Shown: positions 1 to 10,749, counted from the first letter of the stretch. The stretch: DNA of 64,000 nucleotides from an uncultured Chloroflexota bacterium (GCA_903822495.1 CAIJPD010000063.1:62001-126000); one strand, 5' to 3'. Translations and numbers: made by a program. The notes: a model not told the origin generated them from the sequence alone.

Positions 1-496
1 TCCACGTGTCCGCCTGGAAGGCCAGGGATTCGACGGTCCGGCCGGACTTGCTGGCCACGATCCAGAGCGTGCTCAGCGGGTCGCTGCCGTCGACGATCGC
101 GGCGACCGCGGCGGGGTGCGTCGAGTCGAGGATCCGGACCGCCGGGTAGCCCTCGGCGGGGCCGAACGTCCGGGCGAGCACCTCGGCGGCAAGGCTGGAG
201 CCACCCATGCCCATGACGACGGCGGTGGTGAAGCCCGCTTCGCGGATGCCGTCGCCGAAGCCCTCGAGGGCCGGCACCTGGCCGAGGAAGTGGTCGGGGG
301 CGTCGAGCCAGCCCAGCCAGGCCGCGATCGACTCCTGGCCGCGCCGGTCGGCGGTCCAGAGGCTGGTGTCGCGATCATGCAGGCGCTCCGCCCAGCGGGC
401 GGTCCTGGCCCGGTCCAGGGCCTCGTCGAAGAGGTCGACGGCAACCGCCGGCAGCTGGATCCGCTGGGCACTGTCCGGATCGCTGAAATGTGTCAT
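1..496 (-). CDS. pgi: Glucose-6-phosphate isomerase, 5' part (cut by window edge)
   Basis: Interconverts glucose-6-phosphate and fructose-6-phosphate in the cytoplasm. Only the first 165 codons are in the window. The frame is open to the edge and starts at an ATG. Two sugar-isomerase (SIS) motifs are visible: a glycine-rich MGMGGSSLA at residues 95-103 and the phosphate-binding SKSGRT at 149-154. The sequence resembles the isomerase half of the bifunctional transaldolase/isomerase proteins of some thermophiles more than the long E. coli enzyme. A separate transaldolase lies at 10976, so no fusion is needed here. It is the third gene of a tkt-rpiB-pgi run, 52 nt downstream of rpiB, consistent with joint supply of pentose-phosphate intermediates. 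Confidence 0.85.
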   Translation of the reverse strand, partial: MTHFSDPDSAQRIQLPAVAVDLFDEALDRARTARWAERLHDRDTSLWTADRRGQESIAAWLGWLDAPDHFLGQVPALEGFGDGIREAGFTTAVVMGMGGSSLAAEVLARTFGPAEGYPAVRILDSTHPAAVAAIVDGSDPLSTLWIVASKSGRTVESLAFQADTW

Positions 497-548
497 GGGG
501 TGGGGTCCAGTCTAGCCACGGGCCGCCCCGGCGTCGCCGGCCGGGACG

Positions 549-1010
549 TCAGGACGGCGCCCCATCCTCGATCGCCAGCACCTTGTCGAGGCGGCGCCGA
601 TGACGCACCTCGCCGCTGAAGCTGGCGCCGAGGAATGCGACAGCGCACTCGTACGCAGGTTCGGGTCCAATCACGCGCGCCCCAAGCGTCAGCACGTTGA
701 TGTCGTCGTGCTCCACGCCCTGGCGTGCCGAATAGGTGTCGTGGCAGATGGCCGCGCGGATGCCGGGGACCTTGTTGGCGGCGACCGAGGCACCCACGCC
801 GGAGCCGCAGACGAGGATCCCTCGCTCCGCCCGACCCTCGAGGATGGAGAGTCCCAGGGCCAGCGCGAAGTCCGGGTAATCGTCCAGGGGATCGGAGCCG
901 TCGCCGCCCAGGTCGATCAGGTCATCGTCCGGCAGCGCCGCGGCAAGGCGGCGGAGCAGGTCGTCCTTGAGGGTGGCCCCGGCGTGGTCGGCGGCAAGGG
1001 CGATGCGCAC
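549..1010 (-). CDS. rpiB: Ribose-5-phosphate isomerase B
   Basis: Interconverts ribose-5-phosphate and ribulose-5-phosphate in the non-oxidative pentose phosphate pathway. The 153-residue product has the usual RpiB/LacAB length. Visible hallmarks are DHAG near residue 8, the catalytic cysteine in LVCGSGVG (C68) and the AANKVPGIRAA stretch followed by CHDTYSAR. The start is a GTG placed directly after the TAG stop of transketolase (TAG-GTG with no gap), so translational coupling with tkt is likely. Confidence 0.93.
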   Translation of the reverse strand: MRIALAADHAGATLKDDLLRRLAAALPDDDLIDLGGDGSDPLDDYPDFALALGLSILEGRAERGILVCGSGVGASVAANKVPGIRAAICHDTYSARQGVEHDDINVLTLGARVIGPEPAYECAVAFLGASFSGEVRHRRRLDKVLAIEDGAPS

Positions 1011-3107
1011 CTACCCGGCTCCGTGCTGGTGCCCGAGCCCAAGGCCGGCGGGCTGGTGTCCGGCATCCGGCGTGCGGATGCGGCCGCGAAGACCATCACG
1101 GACGACCGCCCGGGCGACGTCCGCCACGTGGCCCACCGTGAGCCCGAAGTGCTCGAGGATGGTCCCGGCCGGCGCCGATGCGCCGAAGTGGTCGAGCCCG
1201 ATGATGGCGCCCTCATCGCCGGCGTAGCGGTCCCAGCCCAGGGTCACGCCCGCTTCGATCGTCACCCGGCGGCGGACGGCCGGCGGGAGCACGGATTCGC
1301 GGTAGGCCCGGTCCTGGCGCTCGAACGCCTCCCAGCAGGGGAGCGAGACCACGCGCGTGGGGACACCCTCGGCCTCCAGGGCGTCGGCCGCGCCGGCGGC
1401 CAGCTGCAGCTCGGAGCCGGTGGCCACCAGGATCAGCGCGGGAGCGCCGCCGGCCGCCTCGTTGGAGGCGGGCCGGAGCACGTACCCGCCGCGCGCCACG
1501 CCCTCGGCCGCGAGGCGGTCCGTTCCGGGCAGCGTGGGCAGCTTCTGGCGGGTCAGCGCCAGGGCCACCGGCCCGTCGGCCCGCTCCACGGCGAGGCCCC
1601 AGGCCGCGCTGGCCTCGTTGGCATCGCCCGGACGTACGAACCAGAGGTTGGGGATGGCCCGCAGCGCCGCGTAGTGCTCGACCGGCTGGTGGGTGGGCCC
1701 GTCCTCGCCCAGTCCGACCGAGTCGTGGGTCCAGACGTAGATCACGTGCAGGCCCGACAGCGCGGCCAGCCGGACCGCGCCGCGCATGTAGTCGCTGAAC
1801 GTCATGAACGTCGCGCAGTACGGGAGGAACCCGCCGTGCAGGGCGATGCCGTTCGCGGCGGCGCCCATGGCGTGCTCCCGAACGCCGAAGCGGAGGTTGC
1901 GCCCGCGCTCCCCGGCCCGGAAGTCGCCGCCGCCCTTGATGTCGGTCAGGTTGGATTCGGACAGGTCGGCCGCCCCGCCGAAGAGCTCGGGCACCTCGTT
2001 GGCCAGCGCGTTGATCGCATCCTGGCTGGCGTTCCGGGTGGCAACCTCGGTGCCGGTGTCGTAGTGCTTCAGGGCCTGGCGCCAGCCCGGGCGCAGGTCG
2101 CCCGCCAGGCGGCGGCGGAGTTCGGCGGCCTCCTCGGGGTACTCCTCGCCGTAGGCGGCCAGCGCGGCCGTCCAGTCGCGCACCAGCGCCTCGCCGGCCG
2201 GGACCGCCGCACGGAAGAGCTCCAGCGCCGCGCCCGGGACGGAGAACTGCTGATCCGGGTCCCAGCCGTACGCCACCTTGGTCAGCCGGACCTCGTCCGG
2301 GCCGAGCGGTGAGCCGTGCGACTTCTGGCTGTCCTGCTTGTTGGGGCTGCCGAAGCCGATGTGGGTCCGGACCGCGATCAGGCTGGGGCGCAGGTCGGCC
2401 CGCGCGGCGTCGATGGCGGCGGCGATGGCGACGACGTCGTTGCCGTCCTCCACGCGCGCGGTCTGCCAGCCGTAGGCGTCGAACCGCTGGAGGACGTCCT
2501 CCGACCAGGCCAGCGAGGTGGGCCCGTCCAGCTGGATGCCGTTGTCGTCGTACAGGACCACCAGCTTGCGGAGCTGGAGGTGGCCAGCGAGGCTGGCGGC
2601 CTCGGCGGTCACGCCCTCCTGGAGGTCGCCATCGGAGGCGAGGACGTAGGTCCAGTGGTCCACGATCTCGTGGCCCGGCCGGTTGAACTCGGCAGCCAGG
2701 CGTGCCTCGGCGATGGCCATGCCGACGCCGTTCGACAGGCCCTGGCCCAGCGGCCCGGTGGTGGCCTCGACGCCGGGGGTCAGCCCGTATTCGGGGTGGC
2801 CCGGGGTGCGGGAGCCCCACTGGCGGAACGAGCGCAGGTCGTCGAGCGACACGTCGTAGCCCGTCAGGTGGAGCAGCGAGTAGAGGAGCGCGGAGGCGTG
2901 TCCGGCGGACAGGAGGAACCGGTCCCGGTCCGGCCAGCGTGGCGTGGTCGGCGCATGGCGCAGGTACTGGGTCCACAGGGTGAACGCCATCGGTGCCGCG
3001 CCCATCGGCGCTCCGGGATGCCCGGAGTTGGCCTGCTGGACGGCATCAATCGAGAGGGTTCGGATCGTGTCGATCGCGAGCCGCTGGAGGTCGGGTCTGT
3101 CGGTCAT
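1011..3107 (-). CDS. tkt: Transketolase
   Basis: Thiamine-diphosphate enzyme that transfers two-carbon ketol units between sugar phosphates. At 698 residues it has normal family length. The N-terminal SGHPGAPMG motif (about residues 28-36) and the diphosphate-binding SDGDLQEG segment (about residue 160) are present. They are followed by the pyrimidine-binding domain ([25 protein letters not shown]) and a C-terminal domain. It heads the tkt-rpiB-pgi operon, and the start is an ATG divergent from the PfkB-family kinase, with only about 85 bp between them. The last 20 or so residues are Gly/His-rich and look like a lineage-specific tail. Confidence 0.96.
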   Translation of the reverse strand: MTDRPDLQRLAIDTIRTLSIDAVQQANSGHPGAPMGAAPMAFTLWTQYLRHAPTTPRWPDRDRFLLSAGHASALLYSLLHLTGYDVSLDDLRSFRQWGSRTPGHPEYGLTPGVEATTGPLGQGLSNGVGMAIAEARLAAEFNRPGHEIVDHWTYVLASDGDLQEGVTAEAASLAGHLQLRKLVVLYDDNGIQLDGPTSLAWSEDVLQRFDAYGWQTARVEDGNDVVAIAAAIDAARADLRPSLIAVRTHIGFGSPNKQDSQKSHGSPLGPDEVRLTKVAYGWDPDQQFSVPGAALELFRAAVPAGEALVRDWTAALAAYGEEYPEEAAELRRRLAGDLRPGWRQALKHYDTGTEVATRNASQDAINALANEVPELFGGAADLSESNLTDIKGGGDFRAGERGRNLRFGVREHAMGAAANGIALHGGFLPYCATFMTFSDYMRGAVRLAALSGLHVIYVWTHDSVGLGEDGPTHQPVEHYAALRAIPNLWFVRPGDANEASAAWGLAVERADGPVALALTRQKLPTLPGTDRLAAEGVARGGYVLRPASNEAAGGAPALILVATGSELQLAAGAADALEAEGVPTRVVSLPCWEAFERQDRAYRESVLPPAVRRRVTIEAGVTLGWDRYAGDEGAIIGLDHFGASAPAGTILEHFGLTVGHVADVARAVVRDGLRGRIRTPDAGHQPAGLGLGHQHGAG

Positions 3108-3192
3108 CTCGCTGCCGGAAGGGGGTTACCGCTGTCGTGCTGATCGTACACGGCCCATCGGCGGCGCAGCCCTCGCGGGCTACCATCGCGAG

Positions 3193-4299
3193 ATGTCCAG
3201 TCACCCGGCCGGATCCGGCCACGGCACGCCGCCAACGGGGCCACGCCCAGCCCGGATACGGGCCGCCCGTCCTCGGCCAGCCCGGATACGGGCCACCCGC
3301 CCCCGGGTCATGGTCGTGGGCGACCTGATGGTGGACGTGGTGATCGCGCCCGCGCGCGCCGTGGAGGCGGGTACGGATGTCCCGGGCCGGGTGGCGCTCC
3401 GGGCGGGGGGATCGGCGGCCAACGCGGCGCGCTGGCTGGGACGGCTGGGCGCGGATGTGGTCTTCATCGGGGCGGTGGGCCGTGATGCGGCGGGGCGGGC
3501 ACTGGAGGCGGCGGTGCGGGCGGACGGGGCGGCGCCGCGGCTGGTGCGCGTCGCGGGAGCCCGGACGGGCCGGATCGGGGTGCTCGTGGCGCCGGGCGGG
3601 GAACGCTCGTTCGTGGCGGACCGCGGGGCGGCCGACCGGCTGCGACCCGCGGATCTCCGGGCGGCCTGGTTCGCCCGCGCCGAGCTGCTCCACCTGCCGG
3701 CCTACTCGCTGCTGGGCGAGCCGCTGGGGCTGGCGGGCATGGAGGCGATCCGGCTGGCGCGAGCCGCCGGGGCGCTCGTCTCCGTGGACCTGGCCTCGAT
3801 CGGGCCGCTGCTGGCCGGGGGCCGCGACGCCGCGTTGGCGCTGGTCCGGGCGGCCGCGCCGGACATCCTGTTCGCCACGGCCGCGGAAGCTGCGGCGCTC
3901 TTGGGGGCCGAATCGGCCCACCGCGGGGCGGCCGAAGCGGCATCCGACGCGGGCGCCGAGGCTGGGCCCGAAGCTGGCGAGGCCGAGCCCTGGCTGACCG
4001 GCCTGTCCGCGCTCGCCCCGATCGCGGTCATCAAGCGGGGCGGGCGCGGGGCCACCGTCCTGGCGGCTTCAGCGAGCTCCGCGTCGCCCCTCCGCGTCGA
4101 CGTTGCGGTGAGCCGTGTCGCCACGACCGACACCACCGCCGCGGGCGACGCGTTCGACGCCGGCTTCATCCACGGCTACCTGGTCGGCCGCGCCGCCGGC
4201 AAGACCGGCCCAGCGCTCCTGCGCCGCGCCGCCCGGGCCGGCCACGCCGCCGCTCGCCGCCAGCTCACGGCCCGCCGCCCCGAGCTCCCGCTCCTCTGA
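3193..4299 (+). CDS. PfkB-family carbohydrate/nucleoside kinase
   Basis: ATP-dependent sugar or nucleoside kinase of the ribokinase (PfkB) fold. The N-terminal VVGDLMVDVV strand, the substrate-side GGSAANAARWLGRLG motif and the C-terminal anion-hole motif DTTAAGDAFDAGF (usual form DTTGAGDAF) are all visible. The substrate cannot be read from the sequence. A pseudouridine-5'-phosphate glycosidase lies 0.9 kb downstream on the same strand, so a pseudouridine-kinase role is possible, but an opposing gene separates them. The start is ambiguous. The ATG used gives an Arg/Pro-rich 39-residue leader built from a 30-bp DNA repeat, and the in-frame ATG at 3310 begins exactly at the domain and may be the true start. 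Confidence 0.8.
   Translation: MSSHPAGSGHGTPPTGPRPARIRAARPRPARIRATRPRVMVVGDLMVDVVIAPARAVEAGTDVPGRVALRAGGSAANAARWLGRLGADVVFIGAVGRDAAGRALEAAVRADGAAPRLVRVAGARTGRIGVLVAPGGERSFVADRGAADRLRPADLRAAWFARAELLHLPAYSLLGEPLGLAGMEAIRLARAAGALVSVDLASIGPLLAGGRDAALALVRAAAPDILFATAAEAAALLGAESAHRGAAEAASDAGAEAGPEAGEAEPWLTGLSALAPIAVIKRGGRGATVLAASASSASPLRVDVAVSRVATTDTTAAGDAFDAGFIHGYLVGRAAGKTGPALLRRAARAGHAAARRQLTARRPELPLL
3251..3300 (+). repeat. Two-copy 30-bp direct repeat
   Basis: CCCGGATACGGGCC recurs exactly 30 bp apart (starting at 3251 and 3281), with near-identical flanks CCAG and CCCG. The core CCCG-GATA-CGGG is itself an inverted repeat. In frame it would encode a ten-residue Arg/Pro repeat at the N terminus of the PfkB-family protein, if the upstream start is used. 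Confidence 0.7.
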
Positions 4300-4311
4300 T
4301 CGGCACCCACC

Positions 4312-4749
4312 CTACTGGCTCGAACGGCCGAGCCCTTGCCAGATTGCCCGCGGGCCCGGGTGGAACGCACGCCGCAGCTCGGCGTCGTACTGCGCGCGGT
4401 CGAACGTGAACCGCAGGTCGGCGTAGTCGTCCTGCGGCCTGTTCGGGTTGTGCAGGTCGCACCAGTCCACCTGGTCGCCCCCAAGCCTGATCCGGCCCAG
4501 AATCGGCCCACAGGCCTCCTCGCCGCACGCTGCGCAGACCAGGAGAACCACGCAGCCGTCGCCGGGCCAGTCGGCCAAGGTCCCCCTGAGGCGGCCCTCC
4601 GCATGCTCCAGGCCCTGGATCGGGAGGCAGTCGATGCCCGGATCGCCGTAGCCATGTGCCACGGCGAACTCCGTGACGATCTCCCGGAGGTCGCGACCGT
4701 TGACGACAACATGGACGGCGGTTCCGGGCCAGCGTCGCCCATCACTCAT
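4312..4749 (-). CDS. Hypothetical protein with Cys cluster (145 aa)
   Basis: I do not recognise the family. The ATG start gives 145 residues with ordinary composition. It opens with a strand-like GTAVHVVVNGRDLREIV. A central CAACGEEACG cluster (three cysteines) is followed by GPILGRI, and a WCDLHNPNRPQDDY segment and a DRAQYDAELRRAF helix lie near the end. It is soluble by appearance. Codon use and lack of stops fit a real gene, and it sits alone, convergent with the PfkB-family kinase (13 bp between stop codons). The three cysteines could bind metal, but that is a guess. Confidence 0.6.
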   Translation of the reverse strand: MSDGRRWPGTAVHVVVNGRDLREIVTEFAVAHGYGDPGIDCLPIQGLEHAEGRLRGTLADWPGDGCVVLLVCAACGEEACGPILGRIRLGGDQVDWCDLHNPNRPQDDYADLRFTFDRAQYDAELRRAFHPGPRAIWQGLGRSSQ

Positions 4750-5224
4750 GGCCGACTCCGGCGGACCCAGTTGGATGTCAAGTCGATCCAACCAGGCAGG
4801 ATACGCAGCGCTGCAGCGGTGCGTTCCGTGGCTTCCTGCCAATTCGGGCCCCGGCGGCAGCAAGGCGCGATCCTGCGCAGGTTCAGGCGTCCGGGCGTGG
4901 GTCGATGGGCTCCCGTGCCAAGCGGCTCGTGCGCGAATCGGCCGGCGCGACGCGCGGGGAGGGCTGGCACAGGCCGACGGTTGGCGCCCAGTGGTCGTGC
5001 GGCGCGATTTTGGCAGGATCGCCGTGCTACCCGCGCGGGGCAAGGTGGAGTCAACGTGGCTGAGGCGCACGTCGGCCCGGGAATCCGGACGGCTCGGTCC
5101 CGTAACGTCGGACAGGCTGGAGTTGGCGGACGTCGCGGGCGACGGCTCGGCGCGACGCGGGGCGAGGGTGGTGCGCCCGGGGTCGGGGCGCTCGTCGGGT
5201 CGACGTCCCGGTACGCTTGTCGCC
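4750..5224. other. Intergenic region, no gene seen
   Basis: This 475-bp stretch separates the divergent hypothetical gene and psuG. Open frames cross it, but none has convincing composition or a ribosome site. A TACGCT hexamer at 5212-5217 could be a -10 element for psuG. With the ATG at 5225 that would give a nearly leaderless message, but no good -35 is visible. Confidence 0.4.
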
Positions 5225-6196
5225 ATGAGCATCCCTGATCGCGCGGGCCTCCGGGCCCGTCTCGTCGTCGCTCCCGAGGTGGCCGCCGCCGTCGCGGCCG
5301 GGCGGCCCGTCGTCGCGCTCGAATCCACGCTGATCAGCCATGGCCTGCCATGGCCGGACAACCTGGCCGTGGCGCGGGCATCGGAGGCCGCCGTCCGCGA
5401 TTCGGGCGCCGTCCCGGCGACCATCGCCATCCACGACGGCCGGATCCTCGTCGGCCTGGGCGACGCCGACCTTGAGCTGCTGGCCCGTTCCGAGAGCGGC
5501 ACCGTGCGCAAGGTGGCCAGGCCCAGCCTCGCCGCCGCGCTGGCCGCCGGTGGCTGGGGCGCCACCACGGTCTCGGCCACCATGCTGGCGGCCCACGCCG
5601 CGGGGATCGTGGTCATGGCCACGGGCGGAATCGGCGGCGTCCACCGGGGCGCCATCGGCGGCACCAACGCTCATCCCGCCACGCTCGACATCTCGACCGA
5701 CCTCGAGGAGCTCGCCGCCACCCCCATGGCCATCGTGTGCGCCGGCCCCAAGGCCATCCTCGACGTGCCGGCCACGCTGGAGTACCTGGAGACCCGCGGC
5801 GTCCCCGTCGTCGCCGTCGGCCAGACGGAGCTCCCCGGGTTCTACGCCCGGACCAGCGGCATCCGCGCGCCGCTGTCCGTGCCGGATCTCGACGCCGCGG
5901 CCACGCTCACCGCCACGCACCTCGCCCTCCGCCTCGGCAGCGCTGTGCTCCTGTGCGTGCCCATCCCGGAGGCAGACGCCCTCCCCGTGGCGGAGGCCCT
6001 TGCCGACATCGACCGCGCCATCGCCGAGGCGGAGGCCGCCGGCATCGCCGGGCCGGAGCTCACGCCGTGGCTGCTGGCCCGCATCGCCCACCTGTCGGGC
6101 GGCCGGTCGGTGCTCGCGAACCGCGCCCTGATCATCAACGACGCCCTCGTGGCCGGCCGGCTGGCCGTGCTGCTCGCCGCACTTCCCATCGCCTGA
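5225..6196 (+). CDS. psuG: Pseudouridine-5'-phosphate glycosidase
   Basis: Catalyses reversible cleavage of pseudouridine-5'-phosphate to uracil and ribose-5-phosphate, the second step of pseudouridine salvage. The 323-residue length is normal. Family signatures are ALESTLISHGLPWP near the N terminus, ATGGIGGVHRGA in the middle, DISTDLEEL just after it, and the C-terminal NRALIINDA segment. The ATG start precedes the conserved VAPEVAAAVAAGRPVVALES block by a short leader. The usual partner, a PfkB-type pseudouridine kinase, may be the gene at 3193. Confidence 0.95.
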   Translation: MSIPDRAGLRARLVVAPEVAAAVAAGRPVVALESTLISHGLPWPDNLAVARASEAAVRDSGAVPATIAIHDGRILVGLGDADLELLARSESGTVRKVARPSLAAALAAGGWGATTVSATMLAAHAAGIVVMATGGIGGVHRGAIGGTNAHPATLDISTDLEELAATPMAIVCAGPKAILDVPATLEYLETRGVPVVAVGQTELPGFYARTSGIRAPLSVPDLDAAATLTATHLALRLGSAVLLCVPIPEADALPVAEALADIDRAIAEAEAAGIAGPELTPWLLARIAHLSGGRSVLANRALIINDALVAGRLAVLLAALPIA

Positions 6197-6266
6197 CCGG
6201 GGCAGGTCGGACGGGGCCGTCCGCGCGAGTCCCCGGCCCACGGCGCCACCGGGTCGTTGTGCGTGC

Positions 6267-6295
6267 TTGTCGCGATCCGGGTCCCGGTCTAGACT
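6267..6295 (+). promoter_or_regulatory. Predicted sigma-70-type promoter
   Basis: TTGTCG, 17-bp spacer, TAGACT. It lies 44 bp ahead of the TTG start at 6339. Spacing and hexamers are good for such a GC-rich genome. Confidence 0.5.
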
Positions 6296-6338
6296 CGGCC
6301 GCAGGTCTGATCCGACAGCACGGAGGCCGGGAGGCACG

Positions 6339-6866
6339 TTGCGCATCTATGACGGCGGTGCCCGCCAGGATTTCGAGGAGGTCTTCCGGGCCATCGGCGC
6401 GGTGCTCGACGAGCGTGCCTATCGCGAGATCCTCGTGACGGAAGTGCCCGACGGCTTCCTCGTCCAGGGCCTCCGGGCTGACGGCGCCGGCGCGTCCAAC
6501 TGGGCGGACGCATCCGTGATGTTCGGCAAGGAGACCCTGACGTTCTCCGACGACGAGATCGCCCGGTACATGGAGGAGGCGATCTCCCGGCGCGGCAAGA
6601 ACCGCCTGGAGAACGAGACTCCGGGTGCGCACTACTATGAGTGGGCGCTGCGGGTGATCGGCCGCTACCTCGACGAACAGCACCCGCGGGATGTCTTCTT
6701 CTTCGAGCAGGACGGATCGTTCGTCATTCGCCTGCTGATGTCGGGCCAGGGCGGCTCTCGCCACGTCCTCGTGGAGTTCACGCGGGATGACGTCCTGGAG
6801 ATGATCGGCCAGGGCCCGGGTCTCCGGGGCCGGTCCAGCCGTCTGAGCATGTTGCTGGGGCGCTAG
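6339..6866 (+). CDS. Hypothetical soluble protein (175 aa)
   Basis: Family not recognised. The TTG start is chosen because a purine-rich ribosome site (GGAGG and GGGAGG within 20 nt) precedes it and a well-spaced promoter lies just upstream. The longer open frame would start inside that promoter. The protein has an acidic N-terminal half (DFEEVFRAIGAVLDERAY, then strands around VPDGFLVQGL), a basic linker SRRGKNRLEN, and a second half repeating the helix/strand pattern (YYEWALRVIGRYLDEQHPRD, then FFFEQDGSFVIRLLM). The two halves look like an internal duplication of one alpha/beta unit. A small membrane protein follows within 25 bp. Confidence 0.65.
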   Translation: MRIYDGGARQDFEEVFRAIGAVLDERAYREILVTEVPDGFLVQGLRADGAGASNWADASVMFGKETLTFSDDEIARYMEEAISRRGKNRLENETPGAHYYEWALRVIGRYLDEQHPRDVFFFEQDGSFVIRLLMSGQGGSRHVLVEFTRDDVLEMIGQGPGLRGRSSRLSMLLGR

Positions 6867-6891
6867 CCGCCGCGGCAAGGAGGTTGAAGCC

Positions 6892-7047
6892 ATGAAGGCA
6901 CTGAAGACCGTCGCCGTCGCCCTCGGGATCACGCTGGGCGCGATGATCGTGATTCCCCTGATCGTCCTGGCCGGCCTCTTCGTCTGGCTGAAGCTGACCG
7001 AGGAGTCCGACGAGGAGGCGCTCGAGCTGGACCAGGAAGGCGCCTGA
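6892..7047 (+). CDS. Small single-pass membrane protein (51 aa)
   Basis: This short gene has an excellent ribosome site (AAGGAGG ending about 8 nt before the ATG). The product has a Lys-containing N terminus, one hydrophobic helix of about 27 residues (roughly 7-34, VAVALGITLGAMIVIPLIVL), then a strongly acidic tail (EESDEEALELDQEG). Positive-inside logic puts the N terminus in the cytoplasm and the acidic tail outside. It lies 25 bp after the preceding hypothetical gene and probably shares its transcript. Function unknown. Confidence 0.65.
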   Translation: MKALKTVAVALGITLGAMIVIPLIVLAGLFVWLKLTEESDEEALELDQEGA

Positions 7048-7109
7048 TCGACACCCACCCGGCGTCCGCCACGCAGGGCGCATCGCCGGCCCGGTCGCTC
7101 GTCCCCGAG

Positions 7110-8096
7110 ATGCCCGCCGAGAAGGCGGGCATCGTCGCGTCCGCCCGCCGTTCGCTCCGGCCCAGCACCTCCCCGGGCAGGCGGCGCCTGGCCGAGGTCG
7201 CCCTCCTGCTCCTGATGCTCAGTTGGGCGGTGAACTTCATCGTCGTGAAGGGAACGGGCGATGAGATCCCGCCGATGACCTTCGGCGCCGTCCGGTTCAC
7301 CGTCGGAGGCCTGCTCCTGCTGGGCCTCCTCCGATGGCGCGAGGGCACCATCCGGCTGCCCCGGGCCGACGTGGTGCCGATCGCGATCCTCGGGGTGCTG
7401 GGCTTCGGGATCTACCAGGTCCTCTGGGCGTCGGCGATCCAGCTCATCACGGCCGGCGACTCCGCCCTGCTCATCGCGGCCACGCCCGTGCTCGCGGTGC
7501 TGATCGCGGTGATCGCTCGCTCTGACCACCTGACCACCGCCAAGCTGGCGGGCGCGCTCCTCTCGTTTGTCGGGGTGGCCGTGGTCGTCGGGCGCGGCGC
7601 ATCGGGCGACCAGTTCTCCCTGCTCGGCGATCTCGTGACGCTGGCCGCCGCCGCCTGCTGGGCCGTCTACACCAGCTACATCGCCCGCTACCTCCGCCGC
7701 CACTCGGCGCTGGCGATCGCGGCGTGGGCGGCCCTGTTCGGGGCGATGTTCCTCTGGCCGTTCGGCCTGGTGGCCGCGCTCAGCGTGGACTGGGGCCGGG
7801 TGGGACCGCTGGCGTACGGCGGGTGGCTCTATTCCGCCGCGCTCTCGGCGGGTCTCGGGAACATCATCCTGTACGACGCGATCCGCCTGCTCGGCCCGGC
7901 CCGCGCCACGGCGTTCCAGTTCCTGGTCCCGCTCTTCACCGTGATCATCGGCGCGCTCATCCTGGCCGAGCCGGTCCGTGCCGCCCAGGTCATCGGCGGG
8001 ACGATCATCGTGGCGGGCGTCCTGCTCACGCGGCGCGGCGGCCTGGCCAGGGCCCCGGAGGCGGTCTCGGGCATCTCCTCGCTGCCGGCCGAATGA
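7110..8096 (+). CDS. EamA-family (DMT) transporter
   Basis: Drug/metabolite-transporter superfamily permease with about ten membrane helices in two EamA repeats. The first repeat opens with LLLLMLSWAVNFIVVKG and the second with the AAAACWAVYTSYIARYL segment. Between and after them are the characteristic ITAGDSALLIAATPV and GPARATAFQFLVPLFTVI blocks. The 328-residue length is slightly long because of a Ser/Arg-rich cytoplasmic leader of about 28 residues. The substrate cannot be predicted. The stop overlaps the ATG of the following phosphatase (ATGA), so the two are translationally coupled. Confidence 0.88.
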   Translation: MPAEKAGIVASARRSLRPSTSPGRRRLAEVALLLLMLSWAVNFIVVKGTGDEIPPMTFGAVRFTVGGLLLLGLLRWREGTIRLPRADVVPIAILGVLGFGIYQVLWASAIQLITAGDSALLIAATPVLAVLIAVIARSDHLTTAKLAGALLSFVGVAVVVGRGASGDQFSLLGDLVTLAAAACWAVYTSYIARYLRRHSALAIAAWAALFGAMFLWPFGLVAALSVDWGRVGPLAYGGWLYSAALSAGLGNIILYDAIRLLGPARATAFQFLVPLFTVIIGALILAEPVRAAQVIGGTIIVAGVLLTRRGGLARAPEAVSGISSLPAE

Positions 8097-8905
8097 GCCT
8101 TCGCGCGATCGGCCCGGTCGCCCCTCCGCCGCCCCTCCGCTCCGGCGACATCCCACTCGCGATCCTGATCGACTACGACGGCACCGTCGCCCTGACCGAT
8201 GTCTCCGACGCGATCATGTTCGAGTACGTTCAGAGCTCCTGGGAGGACCTCGTCGCGAAGTACGACGAGGGAGCACTGGGGTCGCGGAACCTGATGACCT
8301 GGGAGATGAGCCTGGTGCAGGCGGACCCGGATCGCCTGCTGGCGACGGCCGCCGCCCAGCCCCACGACGCGGGCTTCGTGCCGTTTGTCGCACGGGCACG
8401 CGCTGCCGGTATCCCCGTGGAGGTCGTGAGCGACGGCTTTGGGTTCTTCATCCCGCAGGCGCTCGACATCCTGGGCGTCGGGTCCCTGCCGATCGCGACG
8501 GCCAACACCACCTTCCGGGATGGCCGGGCCGCCATCGAGTTCCCCAACGGTCATCCCGACTGCCTCGTGTGCGGCACGTGCAAGCGCGCTCGTGTCCTCG
8601 CCCACCAGGCTGAGGGGCGCGCCGTCGTGTTCATCGGCGACGGGGAGAGTGACCGATACGCCGCGGGCTACAGCGATGTCGTGTTCGCGAAGCGCTCGCT
8701 CACCGACATCTGCCGGCGCAACGGCTGGCCCTTCCGGGCGTGGGGGGCGTTCGACGAGATCGACGCCTGGCTCGCCGCTACCGTCGCTGCCTGGCGGGAC
8801 GATCCGTCATCGCTGCCCGGCCCGGCCCGGCGGCCGTTCTTCTGCGGCCCCGAGGCCTGGGGCCCCGGACGTCACGATCCGCCGCCGCCGGCGCCCGGGG
8901 GTTGA
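8093..8905 (+). CDS. HAD-superfamily (MtnX-like) phosphatase
   Basis: Haloacid-dehalogenase phosphatase with the nucleophile motif DYDGTVALTD near residue 24, a middle motif VVSDGFGFF and the C-terminal acidic motif FIGDGESDRYAA. The overall pattern matches the MtnX / phosphoserine-phosphatase-like IB family. A CLVCGTCK segment between motifs 2 and 3 could bind metal and is also seen in MtnX-like proteins. It overlaps the EamA gene by 4 nt. No methionine-salvage genes are nearby, so the substrate is left open. The final 40 residues are a Pro/Gly-rich extension. Confidence 0.82.
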   Translation: MSLRAIGPVAPPPPLRSGDIPLAILIDYDGTVALTDVSDAIMFEYVQSSWEDLVAKYDEGALGSRNLMTWEMSLVQADPDRLLATAAAQPHDAGFVPFVARARAAGIPVEVVSDGFGFFIPQALDILGVGSLPIATANTTFRDGRAAIEFPNGHPDCLVCGTCKRARVLAHQAEGRAVVFIGDGESDRYAAGYSDVVFAKRSLTDICRRNGWPFRAWGAFDEIDAWLAATVAAWRDDPSSLPGPARRPFFCGPEAWGPGRHDPPPPAPGG

Positions 8906-8990
8906 CGTGGTTGGTGCGTCGGCTTGAACGCCGGGACCGGCCATCCCGAGCGTGCTTGTGTCCCCACCCGCCGCGCCGTGTTGAATCGCG

Positions 8991-9019
8991 TTGCCTCCGG
9001 CGCGGCTTTTCGCTAGCAT
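8991..9019 (+). promoter_or_regulatory. Predicted pyrG promoter
   Basis: TTGCCT, 17-bp spacer, TAGCAT, placed 29 bp before the pyrG ATG. A GGAGGAG ribosome site lies between them. Confidence 0.55.
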
Positions 9020-9045
9020 CAGAAAAACCCCCGGAGGAGTCCTGA

Positions 9046-10749
<1,704 letters not shown>

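Noticed and set aside
600-2312. Long plus-strand open frame (about 570 codons) across rpiB and tkt
   Set aside because: It is a GC-rich antisense shadow of clear minus-strand genes, with Arg/Gly/Pro composition and no domain.
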